Source of the DNA: CBDDFQ01 sp965227035
GTDB taxonomy: Bacteria > Pseudomonadota > Gammaproteobacteria > Burkholderiales > Burkholderiaceae_C
Direction: 5' to 3'
Assembly (NCBI GenBank): GCA_965227035.1
Contig: OZ245724.1
Location: 1,612,001 to 1,676,000, forward strand
Length of the DNA: 64,000 bases
This document shows, one piece after another, positions 27,019 through 36,222 of the stretch. The notes under the pieces are model-generated. The model did not search any database, had not been told where the DNA came from, and saw only the letters and a list, made by a program, of their open reading frames with translations. Both the position numbers and the translations under genes were made by a program. Every line of letters starts with the position of its first letter. The stretch's first letter is position 1.

Positions 27019-27572
27019 TGGACAAGGTTCTCAAGCATTACTGCAAAGCACTCGAAGTGATCATTGCCATTTTTCTGGCAGTCATGGTGATTCTGGTGTT
27101 CGGCAACGTCGTCTTGCGTTACGCGTTCAATTCCGGCATTTCGATTTCCGAAGAAATGTCGCGATGGCTTTTTGTGTGGCTCACCATGCTCGGCGCCATC
27201 GTCGCGCTTCGCGAGCACGCTCATCTGGGCACTGAAATTCTGGTGTCGAAACTCAATGCAACCGGCAAGAAGATCTGCCTGATCGTGGCCTACGGGCTGA
27301 TGCTGATGATCTGCTGGATGATGTTCAGTGGCTCGCTCGAGCAAACCAAAATCAACTGGGATGTGACTGCACCTTCGAGCGGCGCATCCATGGCCTGGTT
27401 CTATGCAGTCGGCCTCGTGTTCAGCGTTTCTGCCGCAGCCGTTCTCCTCAACGATATTTTCAAGGTGCTGACTGGTCGCGTGTCCGACGACGAGCTCATC
27501 ATGATCAAGGAGTCGGAAGACCAGCTTGACGAATCGAAGCTTCACGGCTCGATGAACGAGGTGAAAAAATGA
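27018..27572 (+). CDS. TRAP transporter small permease (DctQ family)
   Basis: 184 residues with four membrane helices. The DctQ signature is visible in FGNVVLRYAFNSGISISEEM and the RWLFVWLTMLGA block. ATG at 27018 overlaps the dehydroquinase stop; a GTG one codon upstream is less likely. The stop overlaps the DctM start (ATGA). It works with DctM and a periplasmic receptor in sodium-driven carboxylate uptake. Confidence 0.92.
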   Translation: MDKVLKHYCKALEVIIAIFLAVMVILVFGNVVLRYAFNSGISISEEMSRWLFVWLTMLGAIVALREHAHLGTEILVSKLNATGKKICLIVAYGLMLMICWMMFSGSLEQTKINWDVTAPSSGASMAWFYAVGLVFSVSAAAVLLNDIFKVLTGRVSDDELIMIKESEDQLDESKLHGSMNEVKK

Positions 27573-28846
27573 CCATCGTTATTTTCGTCACCTCGCTTCT
27601 GGCCGCCATGGCCATCGGGATTCCCATCTCGTTCGCACTTCTGGTTTGCGGCGCCGCGCTGATGTGGAGCCTGAACATGCTCGACTCGCAAATCCTCGCT
27701 CAAAACCTGATCAACGGTGCCGACAGCTACCCGCTGCTGGCCGTGCCATTCTTCCTGCTCGCAGGAGAAATCATGAACGTGGGCGGTCTTTCCAGGCGCA
27801 TCGTGAACGTCGCGCTGTTCATGGTCGGCCACATCAAGGGCGGACTCGGCTACGTAACCATCGTCGCCGCATGTCTGCTTGCAGCGCTGTCGGGATCTGC
27901 CATTGCCGATGCTGCCGCGCTGTCTACCTTGCTGCTTCCGATGATGGTTGCCGCAGGTCATGACAAAGCTCGATCTGCCGGCCTCATCGCATCGGCCGGC
28001 ATCGTCGCGCCGGTCTTCCCCCCCAGCATTGGATTCGTGGTGTTCGGCGTGGCTGCCAACGTGTCGATTTCCAAGCTGTTCTTCGCCGGCATCTTCCCGG
28101 GCTTGATGCTCGCGGCATCGATCTGGGCCGTGTGGTGGTGGATGGCTCGCAGCGAGAACATCAAGTCGCCACCGCGTAAAACGCTCGCCGAAGTGCTGGG
28201 TGCGGTTCGCGATGCAGCGTGGGCACTTGTTCTTCCCTTCATCATCATCATCGGCCTGAAAATGGGTGTTTTCACGCCGACGGAAGCCGGTGTGGTGGCG
28301 GCGGTTTACGCGCTGTTCGTCTCGACGATCATCTACAAAGAGCTGAAGTTCGCGAACGTGTTCAAGGTGTTCGTCGCAGCCGCTCGCACCAGCGCCATCG
28401 TCATGTTCCTGGTAGCTGCTGCTGCCGTCAGCGCATGGCTTATCACCGTCGCGAACATTCCGGCGCAAGTGGTCGAGATGCTGCAACCGCTTCTGGGCAG
28501 TCCCATCCTGCTCATGTTCGCGATCATGGTTCTGGTGATGATCGTCGGCACCGCCATGGACATGACGCCGACCATCCTGATCCTCACGCCGGTGCTGATG
28601 CCGCTGGTGCGCGCAGCGGGCATCGACCCGGTTTACTTCGGCGTGCTCTTCATGATCAACAACGCGATCGGATTGATCACGCCACCGGTCGGGGTCGTGC
28701 TGAACACGGTTGCCGGCGTCGGGAAAGTCAGCATGGATGCGGTCACCAAGGGCGTGATCCCGTTCATGATCGCGCAGTTCATTCTGATGTTCCTGATGGT
28801 GCTGTTCCCGAAGCTGGTGACCGTGCCCGCGAGCTGGTTCTATTGA
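27569..28846 (+). CDS. TRAP transporter large permease (DctM family)
   Basis: 425 residues, about a dozen membrane helices. Typical DctM blocks are AVPFFLLAGEIMNVGGLSRR, LSGSAIADAAALSTLLLP and ITPPVGVVLN. This is the transport channel of the TRAP system. It is the only DctM in the window and so is the likely partner for both DctP receptors (25.5 and 32.8 kb). A hairpin overlaps its stop. Confidence 0.94.
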   Translation: MTIVIFVTSLLAAMAIGIPISFALLVCGAALMWSLNMLDSQILAQNLINGADSYPLLAVPFFLLAGEIMNVGGLSRRIVNVALFMVGHIKGGLGYVTIVAACLLAALSGSAIADAAALSTLLLPMMVAAGHDKARSAGLIASAGIVAPVFPPSIGFVVFGVAANVSISKLFFAGIFPGLMLAASIWAVWWWMARSENIKSPPRKTLAEVLGAVRDAAWALVLPFIIIIGLKMGVFTPTEAGVVAAVYALFVSTIIYKELKFANVFKVFVAAARTSAIVMFLVAAAAVSAWLITVANIPAQVVEMLQPLLGSPILLMFAIMVLVMIVGTAMDMTPTILILTPVLMPLVRAAGIDPVYFGVLFMINNAIGLITPPVGVVLNTVAGVGKVSMDAVTKGVIPFMIAQFILMFLMVLFPKLVTVPASWFY

Positions 28847-28861
28847 TCGGTGGCACCGATC
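28845..28861. terminator. Hairpin at end of TRAP operon
   Basis: GATCGGT / ACCGATC with a 3-base loop overlaps the dctM stop. The only T-rich flank is on the minus strand, so it may serve the convergent Bug gene as well. Confidence 0.5.
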
Positions 28862-28880
28862 GAAAAGTCACGAAAGGCGC

Positions 28881-29918
28881 CTATTTGCCCATGAGGTCGA
28901 GGGCGCCTACCAGCTTGGTCATTGCAGCCTTGTCCTGGCGAACGAACTTCGTGGTTTCGGCCGGGCTCAGTTCGAGCCGCTCTGCACCCTGCGATGCCAG
29001 AAGCTTCTGGTACGCAGGGTCCGCGTTCATGTCGGCAATCGTTTTAGCAAGAATGTCGATCACCTCTTGAGGCGTTCCCTTGGGCGCAGCAAGCGTGTAC
29101 CAGGTCGACACTTCCGTGCCGCCGAAGCCCACTTCGGCGAGCGTAGGAACCTGCGGCAACAAGGTTGACCGCTGCTTGCTTCCGTAAGCGAGCGCCTTGA
29201 TTCGCCCTGCTTCGATCAGCGGCAAGGTTGCTGAGATGTTCAGCATCGCAACCTGCACCTGACCACCCACCAGGTCTTTCAACGCAGGTGCCGCTCCCGC
29301 GTAAGGAACATGCGTCATCTTCAGGCCTGCACGTTGCCATACGGCCTCCGCTCCCAGATGGGTCGCGCCGCCCAAACCTGCCGATGCAAAATTGAATTTC
29401 GCGGGATCGGCTTTCGCCTGCTTGATCAATGCATCGACGCTGTCGATGCCCAGCGACGGATTGACGACAAGCACGTTGGGCTGATTCGCGACAACCGCGA
29501 TGAACGAAAAATCTTCGACTCCGTCGTACGCGATTTTCTGCATCAGCGGAGTCACGACATGCCCTGCCGAGGTTCCGATCAACAGCGTATAGCCATCGGG
29601 TTTGGCGCGTGCCACGAACGCGGTGGCGATGGTCGCAGCGCCGCCCGGTTTTGCATCGACGATGACCGATTGCTTCAGACGATCTTCCATCTGCCGTGCG
29701 ATGCCGCGAGCCAAAGCATCGGCAGAGCCGCCTGCAGCATAGGGGTGCACCAGCGTGATGAGTCGATTGGGATACCCCTGCTGCTGCGCCTGGACGCTAC
29801 CGCTTGCGCTCGCAATTGCTGCGACTCCGAATGCAACTGCCGCCGCTCGAAAAACCTGTCGACGCGAGTTGTTGAAAGTTCTGCTTTTCGTGTTGTCCGT
29901 GTTTTTCGTATGTGTCAT
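28881..29918 (-). CDS. Bug-family TTT receptor with Tat-like leader
   Basis: 345 residues, a Bug (Bordetella uptake gene) periplasmic receptor of the tripartite tricarboxylate family. The ATG at 29918 has an AGGAGAC site; an upstream in-frame ATG adds only polar sequence. The leader has a twin-arginine motif (SRRQVFRAAAV), suggesting Tat export. Typical blocks: VHPYAAGGSADALAR, IVDAKPGGAATIA, KPDGYTLLIG. No TctA/TctB permease is near. Orphan Bug receptors are common in Burkholderiales. Confidence 0.92.
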   Translation of the reverse strand: MTHTKNTDNTKSRTFNNSRRQVFRAAAVAFGVAAIASASGSVQAQQQGYPNRLITLVHPYAAGGSADALARGIARQMEDRLKQSVIVDAKPGGAATIATAFVARAKPDGYTLLIGTSAGHVVTPLMQKIAYDGVEDFSFIAVVANQPNVLVVNPSLGIDSVDALIKQAKADPAKFNFASAGLGGATHLGAEAVWQRAGLKMTHVPYAGAAPALKDLVGGQVQVAMLNISATLPLIEAGRIKALAYGSKQRSTLLPQVPTLAEVGFGGTEVSTWYTLAAPKGTPQEVIDILAKTIADMNADPAYQKLLASQGAERLELSPAETTKFVRQDKAAMTKLVGALDLMGK

Positions 29919-29969
29919 GTTTCGTCTCCTGCTTTTAGTTGAATGCCAATTTGCGATCGCTCGCCGCAC

Positions 29970-30620
29970 CTATTTGTCTGACCCCTCGCCTCCTGGCGGT
30001 TTCTGGATCATCTGAAGCTCTATCAATTCGCCGATAACTCCGTAGTTCGGTCCGCCCATTCGTGAGATCGGATCGAGTCGGGCGCCATCGACGCGTCGAC
30101 CGTCATACACGCCGCGATGCAAATGGAACGCCACCACTTCGCCGATGTACAGCGTGTTGATGCCTTTGCCCAAAGTGACCATCTGATCGAGCTTGCATTC
30201 CATGTGAATCGGCGCGATGGCCAGACGCGGCACGCTCACGAATCGACTCGGCAGTAATTCGAGTCCGAGTACTTCTGCCTCGCTCACGTCGGGTCCGAAT
30301 TCTTCGCCGGATTTGTGGATCAGATCGAGGTTCGCGCGGGTAGCCACGTTCACCACGAACTCGCCACTGCGCGCGATGTTCCGCGCCGTGTCCTTGATCG
30401 CACCGTCTTTCGCGCGAAGGGCGATATTCATGGCCAGCATCGGCGGGCTGGTCGCTACGTAGTTGTAGGAACTGAAGGGGGCCACGTTCACCAACCCGTG
30501 TTCGTTCAACGTCGTGATCCATGCGATCGGCCGGGGCACCACGCTACCGATCAACAGGCGGTAGGCAGTCTCGGTATCGAGTTGCTCGCCACCTACGAAT
30601 GCAAATTCTTCTTCGGTCAT
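29970..30620 (-). CDS. Flavin reductase-like (FMN-binding split-barrel) protein
   Basis: 216 residues. The flavin reductase family fold is shown by YRLLIGSVVPRPIAWITTL followed by NVAPFSSYNYVATSPPML. The start at 30620 is chosen because the family homology begins there; the open frame upstream runs through low-complexity basic/proline sequence. Such proteins bind FMN and often supply reduced flavin to a monooxygenase. It lies 51 bp upstream (transcriptionally) of the Bug receptor gene. Confidence 0.87.
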   Translation of the reverse strand: MTEEEFAFVGGEQLDTETAYRLLIGSVVPRPIAWITTLNEHGLVNVAPFSSYNYVATSPPMLAMNIALRAKDGAIKDTARNIARSGEFVVNVATRANLDLIHKSGEEFGPDVSEAEVLGLELLPSRFVSVPRLAIAPIHMECKLDQMVTLGKGINTLYIGEVVAFHLHRGVYDGRRVDGARLDPISRMGGPNYGVIGELIELQMIQKPPGGEGSDK

Positions 30621-30837
30621 GGTTTGAAAAGGGTCAGGAAAAATGGAGCGCGGAAAAAGAGGCGCGGAAAAAGGCGCGGGCATGCGTTGCCATCAGGATG
30701 CCGACCGACTTCCCGGCGCGCAATAGGTGAAATCAGATATTTCGCGTGCTGGAATTTCTAATTTGACGGGCTGTCCGCTTCACTCGTTGCGGCGGATCAT
30801 TCTGGGTAAGAATGCGTTTCCACAAGGAGACAAAACA

Positions 30838-31887
30838 ATGAACAACACACGCTTGAAGGCGTTGCTAGGCGCCGGCATCGTCGCCCTTTCGCTTGCCATC
30901 ACTGGATGCGCGAGCAACACCATGCAGAGCGCGGCCGACGGCCCCTTGATCCTCAGCGGTCAAGGCAGCTTCTTCGTCGGCGGGCGCGAGGTCAAATCGG
31001 ATCTGCTCTCGACCATCCCCAATGCATTTCCGACATCGGGAACCATCACCGTCGACCAGATGTACGTGCATTACCAAACGCCGGCCGTGGTGAAAGGCAA
31101 GTCGGTGGTGTTCATCCACGGTTGTTGCCTGAGCGGAAAGACCTGGGAGAGCACACCCGACGGCCGAATGGGTTGGGACGAATTCTTCGTTCGAAAAGGA
31201 TTCCCAACTTACGTGATCGATCAGTCGGCGCGTGGTCGCTCCCCTGCCGACCCGACAGGCATCGTCGGTGTGCGACAAGGCAAATCTGCGGCCGATCAAT
31301 TGCCCCAGGTGTTCAGTCTCGGACACGAAGGCGCCTGGGAAATTTTCAGGTTCGGCCCGAAATACCCGGCCACCTTCCCCGGCATGCAGTTTCCGCTCGA
31401 TTCGCAAGCCGAATTCTGGAAACAGATGACCATGGATTGGAGCCGCGCACTACCCAACCCGAACCCCACCGTGCCTGCATTGTCGGAGCTCGCGAAAAAA
31501 ACGCGCGGTGCGATATTGGTGAGCCATTCCCAGTCGGGTATCTACCCTTTCCAGACGGCTGCGCTCAATCGCGAAGGCATCGCGGGCATCGTGTCGATCG
31601 AGCCTACATCTTGCCCCGCGCCCACCGGAAACATGCAGCCTTACAAGGACATGCCGATTCTTGTTCTGTGGGGTGACTTCACCGAACTCACCGCGTCGTG
31701 GACAGCCCGCGTTAAAGCGTGCGGCGAATTCGTCGCTGCAGTGAACGCAGCGGGTGGCAAAGCCGAAATGATCAAGCTTGCAGATGTCGGGCTGCCCGGC
31801 AATTCGCACATGCTGATGCAAGACAAGACGAGCCTCAAGGTGGCCGAGTGGCTGTCGAACTGGATGACGACTCGCGTGCCCAACTAG
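30838..31887 (+). CDS. Alpha/beta-hydrolase lipoprotein (esterase)
   Basis: 349 residues. An AAGGAGA site sets the ATG at 30838, and the leader ends in a lipobox (ITGC at residues 20-23), so it is probably an outer- or inner-membrane lipoprotein. The oxyanion HG is in VVFIHGCCLSG. The nucleophile stands in LVSHSQSGIYP, where both glycines of GxSxG are replaced by Ser. The catalytic His is probably in PGNSHMLMQD. Likely an esterase or lactonase for the compounds handled by this cluster. It converges on the second IclR gene with overlapping stops. Confidence 0.82.
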   Translation: MNNTRLKALLGAGIVALSLAITGCASNTMQSAADGPLILSGQGSFFVGGREVKSDLLSTIPNAFPTSGTITVDQMYVHYQTPAVVKGKSVVFIHGCCLSGKTWESTPDGRMGWDEFFVRKGFPTYVIDQSARGRSPADPTGIVGVRQGKSAADQLPQVFSLGHEGAWEIFRFGPKYPATFPGMQFPLDSQAEFWKQMTMDWSRALPNPNPTVPALSELAKKTRGAILVSHSQSGIYPFQTAALNREGIAGIVSIEPTSCPAPTGNMQPYKDMPILVLWGDFTELTASWTARVKACGEFVAAVNAAGGKAEMIKLADVGLPGNSHMLMQDKTSLKVAEWLSNWMTTRVPN

Positions 31888-32690
31888 TTCGTCTTGTTTC
31901 CCCAGGTGCCCACGTTCGCCGCCTTCAAAAGCGGCGATGCGTCGCCGGCAAGCGCGAGTTCTGCAGAGATCCTCAACAGCTCGGGGCCAAACTCTTTCAT
32001 GCGTTTGTCGGTGAGTCGCAGCGATGGCCCCGCGATGATCACGACACCGGTTGCGGGCTCGTCCTTACGTTTGATAGGCGCAGCCATCGAACTCATTCCT
32101 GGCGCATACACGTCGCGTATGAGGCTGTAGCCGCGCTTTCGATGCGCGCCCAACATCTTCTCGAGCGCCTTCAGACCGGATGGCGCATTCGGTCCGTATT
32201 CGTCGGGCTTACCGATGCCCTGTCGCAGGACCGCTTGAGCCGCTTCGTCTTCGGTGAGGGTCATCAACCACGCGTGCCCTGCGGCGCTGCAGGAAAGTCG
32301 TAAATCGATGCCCATGTCGGGGTCGTAGAGAAGGCCTGATTTCGCACCTTGCGCCTTGGCGACAAGCGTGAGTCGTTCGCCATCGACCGTTGCGAGGCGA
32401 ACAAGTTCTTCGGTCGTCGAAGCGAGCTCGTTGAGGAGCGGCTGCGCGATATCGACGACGCCGGATTTGCTCAAAAAACTCAAGCCCATCGACGCCATTT
32501 TGGTCGTGAGCGCGTAGTCGCCATGGCCAGGAATCTGTCTCACGTATCCGAACCGGATCAGCTCGGCGAGCGTGTGATGACAGCCGCTACGCAGCTGGTT
32601 CAGATCCTTGGAGATTGCGGCCAGCGGAGCACCGCGCGGATGCGCGATGAGGTACTCGAGAATCGAAAGAGACTTTTCCAGCGCGCTCAT
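31884..32690 (-). CDS. IclR-family transcriptional regulator (TRAP module 2)
   Basis: 268 residues: winged helix at about 3-60, IclR effector domain after it. Close paralog of the regulator at 24.5 kb (both have RLSCS(A/S)AGHAWL, KPDEYGPNAP / HPDEFGPNAP and SGVVD(I/V)AQP). The ATG at 32690 has a GAGGAG site. It diverges from the second DctP receptor across a region with two small dyads. It probably controls that gene. Its stop overlaps the hydrolase stop in the palindrome CTAG. Confidence 0.92.
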   Translation of the reverse strand: MSALEKSLSILEYLIAHPRGAPLAAISKDLNQLRSGCHHTLAELIRFGYVRQIPGHGDYALTTKMASMGLSFLSKSGVVDIAQPLLNELASTTEELVRLATVDGERLTLVAKAQGAKSGLLYDPDMGIDLRLSCSAAGHAWLMTLTEDEAAQAVLRQGIGKPDEYGPNAPSGLKALEKMLGAHRKRGYSLIRDVYAPGMSSMAAPIKRKDEPATGVVIIAGPSLRLTDKRMKEFGPELLRISAELALAGDASPLLKAANVGTWGNKTN

Positions 32691-32728
32691 GTTTTGCTCC
32701 TCATGCTTTGTCGTTTTCCCAATGACCA

Positions 32729-32768
32729 TTCAAATTTTGAACGATTATAAATATTTGAATGGCGTTCA
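32729..32768. promoter_or_regulatory. Two candidate operator dyads between iclR copy 2 and dctP copy 2
   Basis: TTCAAATTTTGAA at 32729-32741 is a perfect dyad of 6-bp arms around one base. TGAATGGCGTTCA at 32756-32768 has 4-bp arms. Their centres are 27 bp apart. The sequences differ from the IclR box of module 1, suggesting separate specificity. Confidence 0.5.
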
Positions 32769-32841
32769 GAATTTCCCATTTTTTCTGTTTAGTATCCGAT
32801 TTTTGAAGCGCGACACCCCATCGAAAACTACTGGAGACGAC

Positions 32842-33867
32842 ATGAACAGAACATCACTTCGCCGCATCGCAATCACGACTCTGTCCGCCGGGCTATTCAT
32901 GGCCACGAGCATCGCGGCTCAGTCGCAGGACATCAAGGAGCGAAACCTCAAGTTCGCGTTCAGCCTGGCTTCCGACCACCCGCTAGGAGTCGGTGCACAG
33001 AAGTTCGCCGATTCGGTAGCGCAAAAAAGCGGCGGAAAAATCAAGGTGGGACTGTTCGGTAACGCGGTGCTAGGAAGCGATCAGCAAAACCTTTCCGGCG
33101 TTCGCGGCGGAACGGTCGACTTTGCTTCGATGGCTACCGGTTTGCTTGCCGGCGTCGACAAGCAATTCATGATTTTCGATTTCCCGTTCCTGTTCAACAA
33201 CGCGCAGGAAGCCTACGCCCTGTCCGACGGTCCGGTCGGCACGAAGTTGATGAACGACCTGTCGCAATACGGCATCGTCGGCCTTGGCATCTGGGACCTG
33301 GGCTTTCGTAACATGACGAACAGCCGCCGCCCGATTGCGAAGGTCGAAGACCTTCAGGGCCTCAAGCTGCGCGTGATCGCATCGCCGATCTATCTGGACA
33401 TGTTCAACAACCTCGGCGCCAATCCGGTGCCCATGACTTTTGGCGAGGTGTACGGTGCGCTCGAATCGAAAGCCATCGACGGCCAGGACAACCCGGTCGG
33501 CGTGATCGAAAACGCGAAGTTCGCCGAAGTGCAGAAGTACCTGTCTCTCACCAAACACGTCTACACCGGCATGCCCTTTCTCATGAGCAAGAAGACCTGG
33601 GATTCGATGTCGGCTACCGAACGCAAGATCATTGTCGACTCGGCCAACGAGGCTAAGACTGAAGAGCGCAAGGTGTCGCAAGCCAAAGAGTTGCAAGCCC
33701 TCGACGCTCTCCGCAAAACCATGCAGGTGAACGAGCTGTCGCCTGCGGAAGTCATTCGTCTGCGCCAGAAAGTGCAGCCGGTAGTCGACAAGTTCAGCAA
33801 GGAAGTCGGCGAGTCGCTCGTCAAGCAGACCAGCGATGAACTCACGCGTATTCGCGGCACGAAATAA
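32842..33867 (+). CDS. TRAP transporter periplasmic receptor (DctP family), copy 2, orphan
   Basis: 341 residues, signal peptide to about residue 27 (AAQSQD). Same family as the receptor at 25.5 kb, sharing the binding blocks GLKLRVIASP, NPVPMTFGEVYGALE and IDGQDNP. A CTGGAGA site precedes the ATG at 32842. No permease genes follow. It probably feeds the DctQM at 27.0-28.8 kb, giving one channel two receptors, or the receptor does sensing only. Confidence 0.92.
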   Translation: MNRTSLRRIAITTLSAGLFMATSIAAQSQDIKERNLKFAFSLASDHPLGVGAQKFADSVAQKSGGKIKVGLFGNAVLGSDQQNLSGVRGGTVDFASMATGLLAGVDKQFMIFDFPFLFNNAQEAYALSDGPVGTKLMNDLSQYGIVGLGIWDLGFRNMTNSRRPIAKVEDLQGLKLRVIASPIYLDMFNNLGANPVPMTFGEVYGALESKAIDGQDNPVGVIENAKFAEVQKYLSLTKHVYTGMPFLMSKKTWDSMSATERKIIVDSANEAKTEERKVSQAKELQALDALRKTMQVNELSPAEVIRLRQKVQPVVDKFSKEVGESLVKQTSDELTRIRGTK

Positions 33868-33883
33868 TCGGGCAAGAGACGAC

Positions 33884-34585
33884 ATGAATCTTCGCGGACT
33901 TCTTGGCAGCGCAGCAGTTGCAATGTGGTGGGACATAGCGCCTGAGAAACGCGAAGAATTTCAGGAGTGGCATTCGCGGGAACATTTTCCCGAACGAATG
34001 TCCATTCCCGGATTCCTGCGCGGATCCCGTTGGACCGATATAGATGGGGGCAACGGCTTCTTCGTCATGTACGAGCTGGCGTCGTACAGCGTGCTCACCT
34101 CCGAGGCCTACCTCGGAAGTCTCAACCACCCTACGCCGTGGTCGATGAAGATGATGCCCCACCATCTCCACATGGTGCGAAGCCAGTGCAAGGTGCTAAC
34201 AAGCCACGGCGCAGGCTTGGGTCGCGCCATGCTCACGGTGCGACTCTCACCTGAGAAAGGCCGAGAACAAAGTCTGCTGTCCCACCTGGAAAAAACACTC
34301 GAAGATCTCTCTCGCAGAACCGGGGTTACCGGTGCACATCTGCTGCAGACCAGCACCCCCAAAATGTCGCCAACCAAAGAGCAGGCAATTCGCGGCGGCG
34401 TCGATGCGACTGCGGACTGGATCGTGTTGTTGTCGTCGTACGAGGCGGCGCCACTGCGGGCAGAGAAAGAAGTCGATCTATCGCCGGACGAGTTGATTTT
34501 TCTCGGCGCAACGCCGCAGATTCAATCGGCCATTTACGAGATGTCGTTTTCGATGGGCGCGCACGACTTGGTCGAGTCGCAATAA
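33884..34585 (+). CDS. Protein of unknown function, possibly two ferredoxin-like (ABM) domains
   Basis: 233 residues from the ATG at 33884, 17 bp after the receptor gene, so likely co-transcribed. The start MWWDIAPEKREEFQEWHSRE with HFPERMSIPGFLRGSRW is typical of dimeric alpha-beta barrel proteins in catabolic clusters. The second half repeats a strand-helix layout weakly. No catalytic motif. A breakdown enzyme for the receptor's ligand is a guess only. Confidence 0.6.
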   Translation: MNLRGLLGSAAVAMWWDIAPEKREEFQEWHSREHFPERMSIPGFLRGSRWTDIDGGNGFFVMYELASYSVLTSEAYLGSLNHPTPWSMKMMPHHLHMVRSQCKVLTSHGAGLGRAMLTVRLSPEKGREQSLLSHLEKTLEDLSRRTGVTGAHLLQTSTPKMSPTKEQAIRGGVDATADWIVLLSSYEAAPLRAEKEVDLSPDELIFLGATPQIQSAIYEMSFSMGAHDLVESQ

Positions 34586-34609
34586 CGTCGAACTCGACGA
34601 CATTCGATC

Positions 34610-35293
34610 TCAGGAAAACAGATCGTTTTTTATTTCGTCGTTCGCCGCAGGCTCGGTGCTCGTGCTCAGGCGATCCGCAGAATACGGCCGCATGAATTCA
34701 TTCAACTCTCCGGCAGAGGCGTTCAACCAGTCTTCCCAAGTGCCGTCGGGAAGAATCACCACCATGCGTTTTTCTTCGTTGGGTTTGTGGAAGTTCTGCA
34801 GCAGCGGATGCTTGTCCGCATTGATGGTCAGCATGGTGTAGCTGCGGGTCCACTCACCGGTCGTCGGCGATTGCCAATCGCTGAAGATGCCTGCAATGCC
34901 CATCGACTCGCCATCGGTGCGTTCGAAACGCGTCGACACCGCTTTGCCGCTGCGCCAGTCCGGCTCGTAAAACGCCTGCGCAGGAACGATGCAGCGATTG
35001 CCCTTCTTCCAGGCATCACGAAACATCGGCTTTTCTGCAACCGTCTCCGATCGAGCGTTGTAGGTGTTGCGAACCTTGTCGTCTTTGGACCAATGTGGAA
35101 CGAGTCCCCAGCGGCCTAAGAGCGCCTCGTACGGTCCGACCGCTTCGTCGTGCTCATCGACATCCTTTGGCTTGCGAAGAAACACGCCTCCATAGCCCGG
35201 CCACATGTCGTGCTTCCATTTCAGGTCGCGCGGCAAGTGTTCGATGTAGTTGCGTATGGCTCGGTCGCTGGGGGATTCGTAGTGGGCGCACAT
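34610..35293 (-). CDS. SRAP domain protein (YedK/HMCES family)
   Basis: 227 residues. SRAP proteins covalently trap abasic sites in single-stranded DNA through the N-terminal cysteine. Here Cys2 is in MCAHY (usually MCGR). The other active-site residues are seen as N and E in NARSET and the H in FHKPNEEKRMVVIL. The AQAFYEPDW segment corresponds to the usual AxGFYEW. Stand-alone gene; a role in DNA damage tolerance is expected. Confidence 0.92.
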   Translation of the reverse strand: MCAHYESPSDRAIRNYIEHLPRDLKWKHDMWPGYGGVFLRKPKDVDEHDEAVGPYEALLGRWGLVPHWSKDDKVRNTYNARSETVAEKPMFRDAWKKGNRCIVPAQAFYEPDWRSGKAVSTRFERTDGESMGIAGIFSDWQSPTTGEWTRSYTMLTINADKHPLLQNFHKPNEEKRMVVILPDGTWEDWLNASAGELNEFMRPYSADRLSTSTEPAANDEIKNDLFS

Positions 35294-35379
35294 GGGGATA
35301 TTGTGGTTCGCCGCAATATCCCGTGCTTCGCTTTCAGCGAGTCGCCGTCAAGCGCCTATTCGCTTCTGTGCTTGTCCGC

Positions 35380-36222
35380 TTACGCCAGTGCGGTGCTGAA
35401 GGTTGCCAGCAGTCGACCCCATGCACGCTCGGACTGCGCAGCGTCGTACACCTGCGTATCGGGAGGGCACCAGCCATGAGCTGCGGGATAAACCTCGACT
35501 TCGCCTGCCAGCTTTGCACCATCGAGCGAAGCCTTCAGGGCCACCTTAGCTGCGGGATCTTTCGCGTCGTCGTTCTCGGCCACGGCAACCAGGTAGCGCG
35601 CCTTGGTCTGCGCCATCAAACGATGCGGGCTGTCGGGCGCCGGAGTCACCAACGCGGCGCCATGGAATGAACCGACCGCGCCGACGCGATCAGGTGCCAC
35701 CGACGCCGTGCGAATTGCAATAGGACCACCCATGCAGTAGCCGGTCGTTCCGATCTTGCGCTTCTTGTCCACTTCCGACTGCGTATCGAGCCATGCGACG
35801 AATGTCTTGCCATCGCTCAAATGCATGGCGGGCGTCAGGGCTTGCATCAAAGGCATGACTTCCGCAATAGGCGTTTTGCCGCCCTGCCCGGCTGTGGGCG
35901 CTTTTTTCTGGCGGTAGAAGGGGTTCACGACCAACACGCTGTAGCCCGACTCCGCGAGCCTGCGACCCATGTCCTTGAACGCAGGGCGAAGACCGAACAC
36001 ATCGGGCCAGATCAGCACGCCAGGCGCGGGACCCGAAGTGGGCGCCACGAAGTACGCGTCACACACACCATCGGGAGTCATGATCGTGACGTCGCGTTCG
36101 GCAACGGCAACCGCATTGGCCACACTGGGAAGCATGGTCAGCGCGCCAGCGCCCGCAACCCAGGTCGCGAAGTCGCGGCGTGTGTACTTTTTCAGTTCTT
36201 CTTGGTCGTTGGAATCGCACAT
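35380..36222 (-). CDS. Dienelactone hydrolase family protein with Tat-like leader
   Basis: 280 residues. The N-terminus has a twin-arginine motif (YTRRDFATW) and a hydrophobic stretch, so export by Tat is likely. The catalytic triad is visible as Cys in TGYCMGG, Asp in AENDDAK and His in AAHGWC, the arrangement of dienelactone hydrolases. Cleaves an ester or lactone of unknown identity. Its upstream region marks the left border of the small-gene array. Confidence 0.9.
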   Translation of the reverse strand: MCDSNDQEELKKYTRRDFATWVAGAGALTMLPSVANAVAVAERDVTIMTPDGVCDAYFVAPTSGPAPGVLIWPDVFGLRPAFKDMGRRLAESGYSVLVVNPFYRQKKAPTAGQGGKTPIAEVMPLMQALTPAMHLSDGKTFVAWLDTQSEVDKKRKIGTTGYCMGGPIAIRTASVAPDRVGAVGSFHGAALVTPAPDSPHRLMAQTKARYLVAVAENDDAKDPAAKVALKASLDGAKLAGEVEVYPAAHGWCPPDTQVYDAAQSERAWGRLLATFSTALA

